Source: Apostichopus californicus
Lineage: Eukaryota > Echinodermata > Holothuroidea > Aspidochirotida > Stichopodidae
Reading direction: 5' to 3'
Assembly: GCA_020650975.1 (NCBI GenBank)
Contig: JAIPMN010040053.1
Location: 1 to 23,067, forward strand
DNA length: 23,067 nt
A model generated the notes under the pieces. The model was not told the DNA's origin. It was given only the letters and a program-made list of their open reading frames with translations, and searched no databases. Position numbers and translations under genes: made by a program. Shown piece by piece: positions 20,826-23,067 of this stretch; positions within the stretch are counted from its first letter, which is position 1; every line of letters begins with the position of its first letter.

Positions 20826-21551
20826 CTAGGAAACAAATGTGGTAACAAATGGATTGCAGCGTTGTTTTCCCCATCTGACAAAACAAGTTTAAATAAAGCA
20901 TTACCCTGTTTATACATAGTTATTGTTGAATATATGTACATAAGTTTCCTTGATATCCACAGACAGTATAGTGTTATACCAACTAAATGAATTATTTATG
21001 ACATCAAAAAGGACAAAATGAGACATCTAGTGTGCCAACTGCACACAGCTACAGCGTAAGTTAAAGTTAGACCTAAAGTACAGGAAGGTATGGCCGCACT
21101 CACATTTACAAATATCTGGCTTGCTTCGATTTTCAAATTGATAAACATTCAGAATTTTTAACTCCTTGTAAACCCATGAGATTATAATGCAATCAACACA
21201 ATTTTTTTTCACCCAGCATTATCAGCCACAGCGGGCCTGCCGGATTTTTAGTGAGCCCTACTACGTAAAAAGGACTAGAAGGATACACTAAGTTAGGATT
21301 AGGCCTCACTGAACTTACGAATTGAATACACTAAGTAACAGTATAAATCCTCCGTCCGTCTGCGATTCTCTGACAATTATGAGTTGCCTATGACAAACAG
21401 CAGCTAGCCTTTTATACAACTTGATGTTTAAATTTAACGTTAGGTCTACGTAACGCAAGCAAATTGAAATCAGTCGTCTACCCAAATTAGTCGTGAGTCT
21501 AGAAGCATTTCTCAGTATTGTCACGTTCACTTACAGAATAACTAAACTTAC
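20826..21551. other. No supported gene
   Basis: Short minus-strand frames (21027-21212, 21315-21530) have neither domain nor clear splice context. One includes a Cys cluster (CKCECGHTF), which may be chance. Confidence 0.4.
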
Positions 21552-21618
21552 CTTTGAATTTTTCAATCAACTCTTCCAGGCCCAGTCCTTTAACCCGGTT
21601 TTGAGTAGCGGTTGATTC
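21552..21618 (-). CDS. Candidate exon with SAM-like helix
   Basis: On the minus strand a frame open for 22 codons ends at a strong donor AAAG|GTAAGTTTAG (after 21552, phase 1). The peptide includes VKGLGLEELIEKFK, reminiscent of the first helices of a SAM domain (LGL-EE-I--F). The acceptor is unclear, an in-frame stop lies just upstream, and no exon with the rest of a SAM domain was found. Confidence 0.25.
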
Positions 21619-21673
21619 TCAAGCTCTCTTCTTTTCTCTGAACGGGGACCACATGTACGGTAACCTCAATTAC

Positions 21674-21758
21674 GGGAACACACAGTAACCCTGTCTTGTG
21701 AGAACACACAGTAACCCTGCCATATGGGAAAACACAGTAACCCTGTCTTGTGGGAACA
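21674..21758 (+). repeat. 26-bp minisatellite, three units
   Basis: Units at 21674, 21700 and 21726 share ACACAGTAACCCTG followed by TCTTGT or CCATAT, with a partial fourth start at 21752. The minus-strand frame across it repeats a valine- and glycine-rich segment and is not considered a gene. Confidence 0.9.
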
Positions 21759-21981
21759 TTTGACGGGTTTAACAAGTTATTAACTCACCTTTTTTTTACG
21801 CCGTCCAGATGACGTTCACTACAATGTTCTCTCTAACCAGTCCCAGTTTTCATAAGAAAGACGTCGGAGAATTCCGTGTTCCAATATACGTGCACTGATA
21901 CATAAATGATATTTCCCGGACTAATTAATATGAAAGTATAGCGGAACATCCAATATAAAATTATCGTTGTTGCATTATATT

Positions 21982-22133
21982 AACCAGAATGCAAAATGCA
22001 TTGAGGCTTCAACGACTTCAATGCACTAGACTTCTGCTTGTTCGTGCATCAATCTGCAGCTGAAAGACAACATAAACCAGAATGCATTGATGTTTCGATG
22101 ACTTCAATGCACTATAGGCTTCTGCTTGTTTGT
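21982..22133 (+). repeat. Imperfect ~60-bp duplication
   Basis: 21982-22045 and 22075-22133 both run from AACCAGAATGCA through GACTTCAATGCACTA to TTCTGCTTGTT, offset by 93 bp. The first copy has an extra AAATGCA. Confidence 0.8.
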
Positions 22134-22207
22134 ATAATCACTAGCTGTTACAATAACACTATGGCATGATAAACACAGGTCAGTCTACTGTGCGTGGCTA
22201 CACACAC

Positions 22208-22755
22208 CTCCACCAAGTACAATAGGGGTATTGTATTCAATGATATGAATCCACACACCAAGTATTAGAGGTGTCCACGATTTCATAGTTAGATATCATG
22301 TAAAAGGTTTTCAGAGTTTGACCTATAGGAGTTTTTGACCTCACAAACAATAGGATTCTTGTACTCAATATGGCAAGTCCATAAACCATGTATGAAAAAG
22401 TATCCATGATTTCTACCATGAGAAATCACGTTTTGAAGGTTTTCAGGCCTCGACAAATGATTTAAAAGTACTCGCTATTTGGCGACCGTGACTAAACATC
22501 TACTCGCCAAATTGCACTCGCCACTTGGCCTATAATTGTCGTTTAAGTCAGATCTGCAATATGAGATTGGTCCAAGCTTACCTCCTTGAGATATCGTGTT
22601 TACAAGGTTTTCACTATTTGGCCCTTGGTGACTCCAAATGACCTTTGTCATTCCCACAAAACAATACAGTTCTTCTACTCAATGTGGTACACATATGCAC
22701 CAAATATTAGATTGGTTCAAGCTTCCCTTCTTGAGATATCGTGTTTACAGGCTAG
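22208..22755. repeat. Degenerate tandem copies of a ~120-135-bp dispersed repeat
   Basis: Recurring words in order: ACACACCAAGTAT, TCCA.GATTTC, (GAGA)TATC.(C)GT, AAGGTTTTCA, TTTGACCT, CAAACAATA, TTCTTGTACTCAAT.TGGCA. At least three partial units are visible (starting near 22208, 22322 and 22565), and TTGAGATATCGTGTTTACA occurs at 22588 and again at 22732. Similar words at 6.4-7.1 kb suggest a genome-wide family. I recall similar GACCTTTGACCTC repeats from marine invertebrates. Not coding. Confidence 0.6.
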
Positions 22756-23067
22756 GCGCCACACACACGCATACACGCATACACACACTCTCCGCCTGCA
22801 TGAATGCATATAGGTTACGATTATCATCGAAACCAAAAACACTTGTTGTCGAGCGTAAATTCGAGATGAGAATACCAACGAGGAAACAACTCCTCTTTTT
22901 GGCAAAGAACTCTTTCCTAAAGGTTGAGTTACACAACCCGGGTCCAAGGGTTCATTGCTATTTTCCATTTGCCCGAGCGTAATGATAAATGAACCATTTC
23001 GTATAAAACGACAATGACTGATATTCCAATGTTGGATAAATTTCCAAAATTGAGAACAAATCGAAAT
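22756..23067. other. Short CA-rich run and unclassified sequence to window end
   Basis: A small CACACACGCATACACGCATAC tract lies at about 22760-22787. The overlapping frames on both strands after it are not supported as genes; an incomplete feature could extend past the window. Confidence 0.4.

Overview
The window looks like intergenic or intronic DNA of an animal, most likely a marine invertebrate (possibly an echinoderm, but this cannot be settled from sequence alone). It is AT-rich, has no long uninterrupted genes, contains spliceosomal GT/AG boundaries, and is dominated by microsatellites, minisatellites and decayed mobile elements. Most open frames in it are chance or repeat-driven.

The centrepiece is a 7,073-bp DNA transposon at 9861-16933. 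It has 89-bp terminal inverted repeats (87 of 89 bases identical), each carrying a 21-bp repeated sub-motif, and is bounded by a 5-bp direct repeat, CCGTA, taken as the target-site duplication. Removing the element and one CCGTA joins two outside pieces into a tRNA-like sequence with box A, an anticodon-type hairpin and box B at normal tRNA spacing. The element therefore appears to have inserted into the D-arm region of a tRNA-derived sequence. This outside evidence is the best proof of its ends.

The transposon carries two convergent genes. On the plus strand, at 10997-11611, is a broken integrase-type (DDE) transposase with all three acidic residues but two frameshifts and a stop. On the minus strand, at 16681-13111, is a spliced gene for which I can build a phase-consistent five-exon, 326-residue model. 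Its middle resembles the N-terminal domain of transposon-associated HECT E3-ligase-like proteins; its last exon is a 21-bp minisatellite (20 units) followed by a CxxC...CxxC tail. A CCAAT (NF-Y) site lies 116 bp before its ATG.

Outside the transposon: 1-551 and 1877-2358 are two copies of a repeat made of a CATA microsatellite plus a tail with a hammerhead-ribozyme-like core; 3330-4038 and 5206-5442 are two copies of another repeat differing by a clean 460-bp indel; 8165-9270 is a minus-strand relic of a Penelope-like retroelement (reverse transcriptase end plus GIY-YIG endonuclease); 9354-9692 and 17024-17358 are a direct-repeat pair flanking the transposon; 21.6-22.8 kb holds short tandem arrays and a roughly 120-135-bp dispersed repeat. 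A few isolated minus-strand candidate exons (1136-1239, 19596-19750, 20763-20825, 21552-21618) have plausible splice sites but cannot be joined into a gene.
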